A stretch of DNA of 64,000 nucleotides from Xiphydria camelus (lineage: Eukaryota; Arthropoda; Insecta; Hymenoptera; Xiphydriidae), in NCBI GenBank assembly GCA_963678675.1, contig OY783201.1, forward strand, positions 18,159,769 through 18,223,768, in the 5' to 3' direction. The notes under the pieces were generated by a model. The model was not told the DNA's origin, did not search any database, and saw nothing but the letters and a program-made list of their open reading frames with translations. A program made the translations under genes and the position numbers. Below, piece after piece: positions 1-9,769 of the stretch (the first letter of the stretch is position 1; every line of letters starts with the position of its first letter).

Positions 1-603
1 ATAGGAAAAAATCTCAGCTTTCTTCTAAAATTATTTTAAAAAGTGAGAAAATTGTCCAAATTAAAGAAAATCAAATTTACTTTTGATTTTCAAAAATTAG
101 GGTCAAATTTTTAATTTTTAAAAAAATTGTTATGGCCACCAGAAAGTTTGTGGAAAAATCTACGAAAAACATTTCTAGTGAAATTTTGTTTAAGGCAATA
201 GGAAAAAAAGTTACAGATGTTTAAAAGTAAGGCTTTGCTTAAATAACCCAAAAATTGTACCCCCTCCACTTTGATAAATAATTATCAAAATGAATTAATT
301 TTTGGTGTGAGGAGTACTATCTAATAGGACTACAATTGGGCCAATTTTTAGCCCGATCGGACAACTTTCATTTTGGAGGGTGGTACACTTCAGAAATTAT
401 GCCCCATATAAAGGTACATATTTTTAAGATTTAGATTGACTTTTAAAAATTTGGCGAAGTTTGGCCGGGAAATTGTTGTTATGAGTACACTCCCTCTTTA
501 TCTGTGATTACTCTGTGTACAAAGTGTATTTTTCGTGCGAATATTTGCGATCCTATGAAAAAAATTCGCTTTTTGAAGTTTCCGACAAACGATATCACAG
601 TAG
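1..603. other. AT-rich non-coding stretch
   Basis: No coding potential and no recognisable element. The first 200 bases are T- and A-run rich with loosely repeated phrases. Nothing further can be said from the sequence. Confidence 0.5.
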
Positions 604-1588
604 GCCAAACGCCGAAAATCTGGCCAAAAGTCGAAAAGTTAACGGATTGACTTGAATTCGGGTACTCAGGGGTTTTCGGGATCGCTGATTACGAATCTGA
701 GGCCAGAATTACAAAATTCCTAGATGGTGCCACAATACGGCGCATGCGCGGATCAAATATCGACGTAAAATTGAGTAATTGCTCTGAATTCGGGTACCCG
801 GGAGTTTTTGGGGTCGCTGATTACGAAACCGAGACCAGAATTGCAAAATTCCTAGATGGCGCCACAATACAGCGTATGCCTGAATCAAATTTTGACGTAA
901 AATTGAGTACTTGCCCTGAATTCGGGTACCCGGAGGTTTTCGGGGTCGCGGTATGCTTTTTAGGAAGGGATTTTTTTGCCAAAAGTCTAAACAAGGTTTT
1001 AAAAAATATATAAGCTTAACTGTTTCTTGTGGAGTATATTAACGCTAAAAAAACATTTGATGTCTTTTACAAGTAACTTTAAATTTATAAACACAGCCAA
1101 GGACGAGCAACGGTACCTGATCATTTGGACTAACTGGAAAGAGATATGGAAAATTAATGTTTTGTTCAATTTAGTAAATACGTTTCAACAAATCCATGTT
1201 TATAAGTTTAAAGTTACTTGTAAAAGACATCAATGTTTTTTTAACGTTAATATACTCCACAAAAAAACAGTTAAGCATAAGCTTAAATAAAAATAAAAAA
1301 GCTTTAATATAAATTTTTTAAAACCTTGTTTAGACTTTTGGCCAAAAAATCACTTCTTAGAAACCATAGCGCGACCCCGAAAACCCCCGGGGGTATCCGA
1401 ATTCAGTGCAATTACTCAATTTTACGTCGAGATTTGATTCGTGCATGCGCCGTATTGTGGCGCCATCTACGAATTTTGCAATTCTGGCCTCGGATTTGTA
1501 ATCAGCGACGCCGCAAACCCCCGGGTACCTGAATTCAGGTCAATCCGTTAACTTTTCGACTTTTTGCCAGATTCTCGGCGTTTCCGCC
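604..1588. repeat. Foldback element with modular arms
   Basis: Large inverted repeat. The left arm (about 608-1105) and right arm (about 1197-1582) are complementary, with a spacer of roughly 90 bases. The outer ends read AACGCCGAAAATCTGGCC on the left and its near complement at 1560-1582. The left arm holds two copies of a ~150-bp module (GAATTCGGGTACCCGGGAG, then GGGGTCGCTGATTACGAA) at about 655 and 787, plus the start of a third near 917. The right arm holds fewer copies. Short open frames inside are by-products of the repeat. Confidence 0.85.
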
Positions 1589-2302
1589 CATAATGCATCG
1601 ACCGGAAAGATCATGGCATCGATTTTTTAGGGTGCGAAAGGGATAATCTTTATTGAATTTTTGGAGAAAGGAAGCACGATCACGGGGAAATACTACAGTG
1701 CATTATTGGACAGATTCGATGCGGAATTGAAGAAGGCACGGCCTCATTTGGCAAAAAATTGCTATTTCACCACAATAACGCACCAGCTCACTCAGTCTGA
1801 ATTACCGCGACCAAACTGTATGAATTAGGCTGCAAATTGTTGTCGCACTCACCGTACTTACCCGACCTAGCTCATTACGACTACTTTCTATTCCCCAACT
1901 TGAAAAAATGGCTTGCGGGAAAAAAGTTTAGCTCAAATGAGAAGGCTATCATCGAGACAACAGCCTATTATGAAGAGTTAAGGGCCTCATACACGTTCAG
2001 TCTGCCGGCCGGCCGTGGACTGTCAGTCGACCGTCAGTCCTGGCCGGCCGCGGGTTATCGATAGGGTAAAACCCCCAGTAATTGGCCTTTTAAATAGACG
2101 AAATTATACAATAATTGGCTTATCGTTTCCTCTTTCTATCGAATGTATTTATTATAAGAGGGGGCCAATCACTATCGCATGGCCAATGACTGTATCGTTT
2201 ACCTTACTCAAACTACACCTACAATTTTGTTCACCGAATACGTCCGTCAGTTCTCTGCCGGCTTCGAGAGTAGCATAACGATTTTACGTTAAGAGTATAA
2301 AT

Positions 2303-2722
2303 ATGTCGCAAAAAGAATACGCAGCTGCACTTGTTATTTTGACAAACCAGCAGAGGAAACGAAAAAAGAGACAAATTTGGATGAAAGAGTGGTTGAAGAA
2401 ACGCACTTTATCTCACGTGGGGCTCATACGTGAACTTCGTCAATCCAGTGCAAGTGATTTGAAAAATTTCCTGAGGATGGACGAGAATTGTTTCCAGTAC
2501 TTGCTAAATTTGGTAAAGCCACATATTACGAAAAAGGACACCGTAATGCGGCAAGCAATTACCGCAGAAGAACGGCTTTTGGCGACCCTGAGATATTTGG
2601 AAACAGGGCGCAGTATGGAGGATTTAAAATTCAGCGCAATTATTTCGCCACAAGCTCTGGGAAAAATTATCCCAGAGACTTGCAAATATATATATTTGAC
2701 CTTGAAGGAGGAATATTTAAAG
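2303..2722 (+). CDS. PIF/Harbinger transposase, first exon only
   Basis: About 140 residues beginning MSQKEYAAALVILTNQQRKR and continuing with a helical N-terminal region typical of HARBI1-like nucleases: LRMDENCFQYLLNLVKPHI, then ITAEERLLATLRYLETG, the segment just before the DDE nuclease fold. The reading meets a good donor (GTAAAG at 2723), and no exon with the catalytic GAxDGxHxxI motif follows before the element ends. The protein is therefore a DNA-binding stub at best. No stops or frameshifts occur in this exon, so the deletion may be fairly recent. Confidence 0.8.
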
Positions 2723-3117
2723 GTAAAGTGTAAAAATATATAGAAATATATTTAAGTATTTTATTCCAAAATTAATGAACATTAAACTGATACCTAGGAT
2801 CTATTAATAAAAGTAATATTTAAAATTTATTAAATTAAGAATTAGAATTAGAAAGTAGAATTTATTTATTTATTAAAATAAGAATTCTATGAATGAAATC
2901 AATATTTAAAATCTATTAATGAAATGAATATCTATAGTTACATAAAGAAAATAGTAATTATAGAATATTTTATGAACAAAAGTAACATTTAAAATGTATT
3001 ACTACAATTAAAGCCCTATACATTTTAATGTTGCATTGCTTGTGAATTGGAACGCGTATAAAACTGAGAATTGGGCTCTATTTGTGGTGGAGTATGTGGT
3101 TGAGAGTGTGACCGACA

Positions 3118-3232
3118 AGGAAACCGTCCGAGGTGCACCTCGCCGATTTCGTTCATTCTGATATATGTTGTGTTACATCAAAATCTAAGAGATACGTATT
3201 TTTTTTATGTGCGGAAAAACATTTCCAGGTGG
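3118..3232. repeat. Copy of a repeat also present at 36.6 and 43.9 kb
   Basis: The phrase ACCTCGCCGATTTCGTTCAT and the following ~60 bases, including TCTAAGAGATACGTATTT, recur in both arms of the giant palindrome (about 36570-36660 and the mirror at 43930-44010). There they form half of a hairpin; here only one half is present. Confidence 0.7.
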
Positions 3233-3264
3233 TGAAATTAACCCTCAAGGTTGACAACTCCTAG

Positions 3265-3505
3265 GATCTTTTGAAATGAAACCAAGTGGATAGTAATCTA
3301 TATAAGAAATGATGAAAAATCCAATTTACTACATTTCGTTACGGTAATTAATTAAAAAATTATGAGGGTTAGAAATTCACCAAATTACTGTAATATTTCA
3401 ACCATTATAATTTTTTAATTAATTACCCTAACGAAATGTAGTATATTGGAATTTTCATCATTTCTTATGTACATTATTATCCACTTGGTTTCATTTCAAA
3501 AGATC
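3265..3505. repeat. Palindromic MITE inside the PIF/Harbinger
   Basis: A 241-bp near-perfect palindrome. The left end GATCTTTTGAAATGAAACCA equals the complement of the right end, and complementarity continues to the centre near 3386. It encodes nothing. It lies inside the PIF/Harbinger, which lies inside the mariner: a third level of nesting. No clear target duplication was seen. Confidence 0.85.
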
Positions 3506-3815
3506 AATTGCAAGTATTGTCGCCGGACGAATCCCTGTCGGTGAACTCCAACACGCGTTTAATTTTATTAATCAACAGGCCCCCGGCCGGTAGCGACTTC
3601 TCATTTAAATTTGTGTGCGTAGTGGAAAGCGGCCGGCCGACTGAACGTGCATAGGTACCTTAACTTTGTGTGTGCGGCCGGTCGGCCAAGCCTGACGGCC
3701 GACTGAACGTGTATGGGGATCTTTAGACGAATCATATCTTTTGGAAGGGTTAAAGAAATGACAGGAACGTTAGGAAAAGTGTATTGCACTAAAAGGGGAT
3801 TACGTTGAAAAATAG

Positions 3816-4770
3816 AAAATAAAAATTATAAGAAACTTGCGTCTTCATTGTTAACACTGTTACGCATAGCGCAACTACGCTTGCCTCCACGTTACCGATT
3901 ACGGGTCACCCACGGTATACACAGGTACGCCTTAAGCATTTCGATCCAAAGCCTTTCCTCGAATAGAAGTTTAGAGCTGGTGCTTGTATAGTGAGTATCA
4001 TGATTCGGTATAAAAAAGAAAAAGAGAAGTGAGGTATTTTAGTACCGTACTATTGACATGGAGCTGTACGATGTGGAGTTAAGGAAACCGAGTAGTTGCT
4101 GAGTTAAGGTGGAGAGGTCAGCCATTCTGATACATTTACGATATTTTTGTTTTATAAAGTTTAAAAAAGAGGCGCATCTCTTTTCCGAAAGTTCAAGCGT
4201 AACGTCTTCGTAAGCAATTTTTACGAGACTTTACATCTGTAATATATTGAATATAGTCGAAAACGTGCACATTTCTTGTACTCCTAGAGACACAAAGGAT
4301 ACTACAAGAATGATCACATTGTTTTGTAGTCTAGCGAGCTCTTATATCAATTATATGATCTGTTGCGGATGATCAGCTTGAAAAATTTGAATCAACTGTC
4401 TGATCGTGCATGCAGAGATAATCAAGGAGTAATATATAAAAAATCGTTGTGTTTATAACAAGCTAAAATATAATTAAGTGACAAAGATGAAATCGATATT
4501 ATTCGAAAATAAATCGAAACGCGCCTGATTAATGAGAGCATTCAGACTAATGTCTACTTATAATGGGGCATGCAGAGAGAACTCGATATTTCAATAATAT
4601 TTTTCTACAACTGAAATGTCATCGGTATTTTAATATATAGTTTTATTGATACTCTTCTTAAAATTTAAGAAACGCTTTATACGCCTCAGACAGATTTTTT
4701 CAATATAAATTTATTTATTAAACGCGTGTATACAATCGCATGGCAGTTGTGCCAGCATCCAAGAAATAAC
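3816..4770. other. Non-coding stretch, nothing recognised
   Basis: The 3' flank of the mariner followed by unique-looking AT-rich sequence. No open frame of note, no inverted repeat and no RNA gene were recognised. Confidence 0.4.
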
Positions 4771-4771
<1 letters not shown>

Positions 4772-4820
<49 letters not shown>

Positions 4821-4863
4821 ATACTCTCTCTCTCTCTCTCTCTCTCCTCATACTCTCTCCTCA
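4772..4863. repeat. (CT)n microsatellite with CCTCATA interruptions
   Basis: A run of CT dinucleotides from about 4772, broken by CCTCATA at three regular points and ending near 4863. Confidence 0.95.
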
Positions 4864-4911
4864 TACACATACGCGTATGCACACATAAATATAAACCTGT
4901 GAAATCAGATT

Positions 4912-5298
4912 ATGTTACATTACACTCCCCTTGATTACAACCTTTACAGCTCGGCTCAATTAACCTATATGCCGAAAGAAATAATTGAGAGGAAAAACTC
5001 GCAGCGCTTAACGGTTCCTCGAAATCTAAAGGTGTGTATCGACTTTGCGAGGATAACTCGGGAAGCTGCCTCGCAAAGTCGATACCTGCGATCCCTACGA
5101 GGCGAGGCTGTCTCTACCCGAGCAGCCTGGGTGCGATCCGGCGTGCTGTTGGTTTTTGGCGATGCTCAAAGGCGCCTCGTCCCAAACTGCACGCTTCCTG
5201 TAGACACTAAATTATCTCGGATCATACTCGACAAACGGTATATTTCGGCGAAAGCGGCAAACGCGCTTGGAGTCCCGCACCTTTCCCGGAAATTTTAA
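4912..5298 (+). other. Open frame of 128 codons, coding status doubtful
   Basis: An uninterrupted frame whose GC content exceeds its surroundings. I recognise no domain. It runs through a perfect 17-bp hairpin (5036-5052 with 5069-5085, loop of 16), which argues against ordinary coding sequence. It could be part of an unrecognised repeat. Confidence 0.2.
5036..5085. repeat. Perfect 17-bp stem hairpin
   Basis: GTATCGACTTTGCGAGG at 5036-5052 is the exact complement of CCTCGCAAAGTCGATAC at 5069-5085, with a 16-base loop. Function unknown. Confidence 0.9.
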
Positions 5299-5459
5299 TC
5301 GATACCGCTATACGTGGAATACTAAATCCGTCTTGTAAATTAGAGAATGACGAATTCAATAGATGACCGATCGGGGAGACCTGATCCCTGACTCATAAAG
5401 CGATCCGTTGAATACCTGGCCTTATTGTTCGAGGTCCGCTCGAGCATTGTCCGAGGTCC

Positions 5460-5606
5460 GCCCGATCGTCTTTAGATAATCTGCTCGAGCGTCGATCGAG
5501 CTCAGCTCGAGCGTCGATCGGGCTCAGCTCGAGCGGTCGATCCGCATTCGGAGCTAGACCGAGCTATACCGATCTAGACCGATCGACACCGATCTAGACC
5601 GATCTA
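5460..5606. repeat. Short tandem repeats of GAGCTCAGCTCGAGCG and CCGATCTAGA types
   Basis: Overlapping short repeats built on CTCGAGCGTCGATCG and then ACCGATCTAGACCGATC, repeated with small changes up to about 5606. Simple-sequence expansion; no gene. Confidence 0.75.
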
Positions 5607-5649
5607 TTTTTACTTAATTCAATTGGACTATCGATTTTGAGACAGAGCG

Positions 5650-6165
5650 TGAGATTTCGTGAATTAATTGTAGCACAGGCATTTAGACCGTCAGCAGATA
5701 GTGACAGATTCTGGTGCCCCATTTTCGCATACATGCCTCGAAGGGGGTTGAAAGGTACTTCGATGCTGAGTTGAATAAAGCGAAATTTACGAATGGACCC
5801 TGGGGATAACATATCAAAAATTCGATTTTTCTTAACAGAAATAAAAGGGTGCCTGTTGCCCATTTTCGCACGCATGCCTTGTTCACTAAATGATTAATTG
5901 ATAGAACTTGGCTTCGGAAAACCAAAGGCATGAGTGTTGCAGGTGGCTAAAGGGTTGAAATTAGGGCGTAATCTTGTTAAAAAAATTGAGATTTCGAGTG
6001 ATTTTCCCACGCATGCCTATTGGAAGTATGGAAACGTACATCGTCAATAACTCGAAAAAAATATTGGCATGAGTGTCGCGAATGGATAAGTATATTTTGG
6101 AGTCGTAAATGTTAACAGATTTTTTTTCGATTTTTCAGTTATTTTCGCATGCACTTCACGTTCTG
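5650..6165. repeat. Diverged ~140-bp tandem array, four units
   Basis: The box ATTTTCGCAYGCATGCCT recurs in phase at 5721, 5862, 6001 and 6141 (spacings 141, 139, 140). Weaker similarity lies between boxes, for example GGCATGAGTGTTGC before the third and GGCATGAGTGTCGC before the fourth. The units are strongly diverged apart from the box. Open frames here on the minus strand are by-products. Confidence 0.75.
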
Positions 6166-6582
6166 CCAAACTTTCTTTGCATATGAAACACCGTTCTAAC
6201 ACTATTGAAAATGCCATATCAACTCAGCACCACCACGAAAATAATTCGAATTACAGCAAGTTCAAGAAAATCGCGTTGCAATATCACTCAAAAAAGAAGT
6301 GATCAAAGAACATTCACTTGGAACAGCTACAACGAAACTAAACTGAGAAAAACGGAACGTAAAAGAAGGATCGGTAAGAGGGGATTAAGAACGAAGGAAG
6401 GGGTTACGAGGGGCCGGGCTTTCACTCTTATTACGCCTGACGATTGGTCGACTACACTCTGTCATGACGTAGAAGCCGGTGCTATGTTGCCAGTTGTTGG
6501 TCTCGTGTGTGTAGCCGCCTGCTTGTATTTTCCGAGCGGTTTGCATGGCTTTATGGCCCAAGGCAATTGTTTTCAACAGCTA

Positions 6583-6660
6583 TAGTGCAGTAGTCATGCA
6601 CTGTGCTTGCGATGCAGGCGGCACGGATTCGATTCCTATCGGTGACAAAACTTTTTTATA
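6583..6660 (+). repeat. tRNA-derived (SINE-like) head with pol III boxes
   Basis: GTGCAGTAGTCATGCACTG resembles a tRNA D-arm/A box (near 6586-6600), TTGCGATGCAGGCGGC resembles an anticodon arm, and GGATTCGATTCC at 6625-6636 fits a B box. A T-run (6652-6657) that could terminate RNA polymerase III follows. The cloverleaf is too degenerate for a working tRNA. A SINE head or tRNA pseudogene is the best reading; the upstream 6395-6582 segment may belong to the same repeat. Confidence 0.6.
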
Positions 6661-6669
6661 TTTTTTAAG

Positions 6670-8990
6670 GTTACGTTTGTTCATTTTTTCAGTTAGTTAA
6701 AAAAAAGAGAGTTGAGGTTTGGCTCCGGGTTAAGTTTAGTTGTCTTTTAAGAAAAAAAAAAACATAACATTGGAAGAGGCCGCGCTACGGAAATTTTATA
6801 CCAGTTGGTAACATAGGATCTGATCGCTATAAATTGGGTGGAAAGTTTTGCACCTAACATAATGTACATATTATAGAAACGGTGAAAAATGAAAGTTATA
6901 AGGTAAAAACCTGCATTTTTCTGCTATTTTTGATAATTTCAGAAATTTGTTGTATATTTGAACCACTATATCTCGGTAACTATTGGGTCAAAAAATACTT
7001 TTGACCCGTGAAATTTGAAGGAAATTTAATATTCTGCAAATTTGATTACGACCTATTAAGGTTTACACCTGGTGCAGTCCGCTAAAAACGCATGGTTTAG
7101 AAATTATAAGCGAAAAACTGAAAAATGTCCGAAAATTTTGAGGTTTTTCGGCTCCCCCCAAGTTAGCACAGGCTCCTCGAGGTCGAAAACTCAGATTCTA
7201 CTCCACAGACTACCCACAAACGACATGCCAAAATATCATTAACCTCGGAATACTCTTTCCAGGTAGAAAATACCTGCCTGCTGGACTAGATGCTTATTTA
7301 TATAATAAGATTTGACTATAAATACGGGCCTATATATGGATGAATATTTCAAACAGTTTACGTATTGCCGTAATTTATCACAGTTTACGTGACGTAGAGC
7401 CTACTTTTATATTATTCACAAACCATGCAAATTTATTTATAATTATGTAAAACTAAAAAGATGTCTTAAATTCCACACTTTCCCATAGAATCAGTGTATA
7501 CTGACGTAGATTTTTGACTTATAATTCAAGATACTTTTCCATAGATTAACGTACAATTTTTTTACACCAGGGCCTTACTCTATGCATAGACCTTATCAGA
7601 CGTATCCACATATCTTATACAAAGGTAGGAGAGAATTCCAGCAACAAAAACGCCGCGTTTTTTGACCTTCCTTAACCCTCACACGCTCCTCGGGGGATAT
7701 TTCACCCATTTTCAATTTCGAACAGTCCTCTTTTGGGCGTAAATTGAGCAATTTGCAAACTATAGAATTGATTTTTAATAAATTCGTTCAAAACGTAATC
7801 TTACGGTAGAAAAATACATCATTTGTGTGTGGTAGCCTAATTGAAATATATAAAACAAATTAATATGTTACATGAACAATCTTTGGGTGATATTTCACCC
7901 ATACACGTCATTAATTTTGGTCGCTATCTATTTCTTTACGTGCACCTTTGTTGTTGAAGCCGCTGATGCTTGTCGACGTAAATTCGCGATATACAGGGTG
8001 GTCCAAAGAGTTGTTAACTTTTTGAAATTAAAAAAAAAAACAAATAAGCTGATCAATTTTACCAACTTTACATTTAATTTGAGGTTACATTTTTGTTCGA
8101 AACTTTTGTTCATACATTTTAACACATTGTAGGCCCTTTACAGAATGTTTACAGGAAGCAAAGAAAATCTTCATACAAAAAAGGACTGACCATGTGTTAT
8201 GTGCGCATTTTCGGCGCGGCACCCCGTACAGCGGAAATGTCATGGCGGACAGTGCGCTCGTACCGAACGGGTTAATAAGGAAATTGTAAGATATTAGTTA
8301 TAAGAACGTCCATCTATGAATTGGAGTAAAAATAAAACGAAACATACAAGACAATTTCACAATGAAAGTGAATTAAATATTTCCCTAGTAACCCTCCTAC
8401 ACAAGTACACTGCGAAGAGGAAGCAGAATACTAGTTAGTTTTCGGAAGCTTCCTGAAAGATTTTGACGCAAGTCACAGCTGCAAGTCTTACCCCAGATAT
8501 ATTTCAGCAGTCTTCGTTAGCAAATCTTATAAGCGTTTTCCATTAGAATGTTGAAATTCTGTCACATAGAAGTTTGTGCAAAGAAAAATTGCAATTTTTT
8601 GGAAGAGGGCTTTGTGCAGATAACTTGCAGCAGATTCTGGTTACTAGGGTTTTTATTGATGTTTAGTATAATTATCTAATATTTAATGACTTGCTAGTTC
8701 ACGAAATGAAAATGGTCAATCTATCGCTTTTGTTAAAAAATTCCCATTTCACAAGTGAAATTTACGCAGTTTTCACAGTCTTTTTCCGGCATTCGGAATT
8801 CACGTATAACTCCTGATTTTCACGAATTTCCCAATGAGCAGCCAGTCTGATTTATTAATATAGTATCGCTAGTTATACAGGGTCAAAACGAGAAAACACG
8901 AGAAATCGTACGAGAGCATAAAGTGCACAATTTTTACGTCGCATCGTCTTGAGACTCCGTGTACTAAGCCATATCGTAGAAAAGAAAAAG
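6670..8990. other. Non-coding stretch, minor repeat remnants
   Basis: No gene seen. At 7673-7676 a TTAA is followed by CCCTCACACGCTCC, which looks like a piggyBac-type end, and ATATTTCACCCAT recurs at about 7710 and 7890, but no convincing partner end was found. TACAGGGTGGTCCAAAG at 7992 resembles a mariner-type end without a clear partner. The rest is AT-rich and unrecognised. Confidence 0.4.
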
Positions 8991-8996
8991 ACTCAC

Positions 8997-9160
8997 CTAT
9001 ATATCGAGGCACTCTGCATTCCAGATATAACTGCGAATAAAGAATGGAGGTTGTTAAGATCGTACAACTTTTTTGCAACACGAATAAAGTGCGCCAAAGT
9101 TTCTGCCCGCTGCTTTGGAGTCGGGGCATTCAATATCTCTTGAACCGTCCAGAAACTAAC
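8997..9160 (-). CDS. RalGPS: RalGPS-like RasGEF exon (downstream of the two found)
   Basis: A 164-bp exon with acceptor TTGTTTCCAG just above 9160 and donor GTGAGT at 8996-8991. It encodes the core of a RasGEF (CDC25-type) catalytic domain: [20 protein letters not shown], then [20 protein letters not shown]. This matches the RasGEF region of Ral GEFs of the RalGPS family, which activate Ral GTPase at membranes and also carry a C-terminal PH domain. It starts in phase 0, exactly continuing the FTRRFNH end of the exon at 18183-18423, and ends in phase 2. Family-level assignment is strong; RalGPS over another RasGEF is a judgement from memory. The next exon and the PH domain were not recognised below 8997. 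Confidence 0.85.
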
Positions 9161-9765
9161 CTGGAAACAATAAACTTTAATTAATATCATGCTATACCGT
9201 TTTGTAGGCTAATATCTCTAGTGTTCCTTAAGCAATTTTGATTAAAACATTTGTTGTCTATTCTGTAGCCAATTGAAAACACATTCTCAACCACTTATAG
9301 CAATGGGACAGGGTCATTAAAATATACATTTTTGAAATTTAAGTATTCTGCTCTAGTTACATTTTAGGTCAATTCTCATTTCCAGATAAAGAATGTTTTC
9401 CTGATGAACCACGGCTTTTCCGATAAAGGAGACTTTCAAATTGTTACATATGTTCTTAGTTTTGTCAATAAATGTTTCCTCGACTAAAACATAACTTCAC
9501 AAAAAGTTCCTAGCACTCTTCAGAATGAACGAATCATTAACTACTGGACTACAGTAGTTTACCGTGAAAATAGAGACCACGTGTAACAATTTGATTGTCT
9601 CCTTTACCGGAAACACTATATAGTTCGTCAGTGAAATCATTCTTATTTGGAAATGAGAATGTATCTAAATTCTCACTAACACCACCTGATGTTCATTATC
9701 CAGATAGACTCTGCATATAAGAGTGTATGTGAAACGTGACAGCTTCACCAACTAGGATAGGATCC
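9161..9765 (-). other. RasGEF intron segment without recognised element
   Basis: Intronic DNA between the RasGEF exon and the piggyBac insertion. AT-rich; nothing recognised. Confidence 0.5.
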
Positions 9766-9769
9766 TTAA

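Larger units (their letters stand above)
1981..3722 (+). mobile_element. PIF/Harbinger element, internally deleted
   Basis: The left end AGGGCCTCATACACGTTCAG matches the complement of the right end (AGATCCCCATACACGTTCAG) at 17 of 20 positions. Both sides are flanked by TTA (1978-1980 and 3723-3725), the usual 3-bp duplication of this superfamily. Both ends are rich in GGCCGGCC-type subterminal repeats, and the right end has a second, tandem copy of the terminal motif at about 3630-3655. Inside is only the first transposase exon; the catalytic exons are missing, so this copy is non-autonomous. It sits inside the mariner coding region. Confidence 0.9.
1600..3815 (+). pseudogene. mariner transposase C-terminal half, decayed and split
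   Basis: The segment 1605-1980 reads as the catalytic C-terminal part of a mariner (DD34D) transposase. It shows the TITGKYYSALLDRF region, an HHNNAPAHS motif where the family has HHDNAPAH (catalytic Asp changed to Asn), SPYLPDLAHYDYFLFPNL with the third catalytic Asp, and a KKWLAGKKFSSNE block. A stop lies near 1628 and there is a frameshift near 1770. The frame is cut at 1980 by the PIF/Harbinger at 1981-3722 and resumes at 3726 (DESYLLEGLK), ending at a stop at 3813-3815. The N-terminal half is absent; the foldback at 604-1588 lies where it should be. Confidence 0.88.

Noticed and set aside
744..1013. 89-codon frame as a small gene
   Set aside because: It consists of two translated copies of the foldback module.
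5594..5931. Minus-strand open frames of 80-93 codons
   Set aside because: They follow the ~140-bp tandem array, and their similar peptides (RAKMG, RKWATG) reflect the repeat.
7994..8150. Mariner MITE starting CAGGGTGGTCC
   Set aside because: Only one end is visible; no complementary end with TA nearby.
8869..9143. Alternative frames overlapping the RasGEF exon
   Set aside because: Shadows of the true exon, which has matching splice sites and domain sequence.
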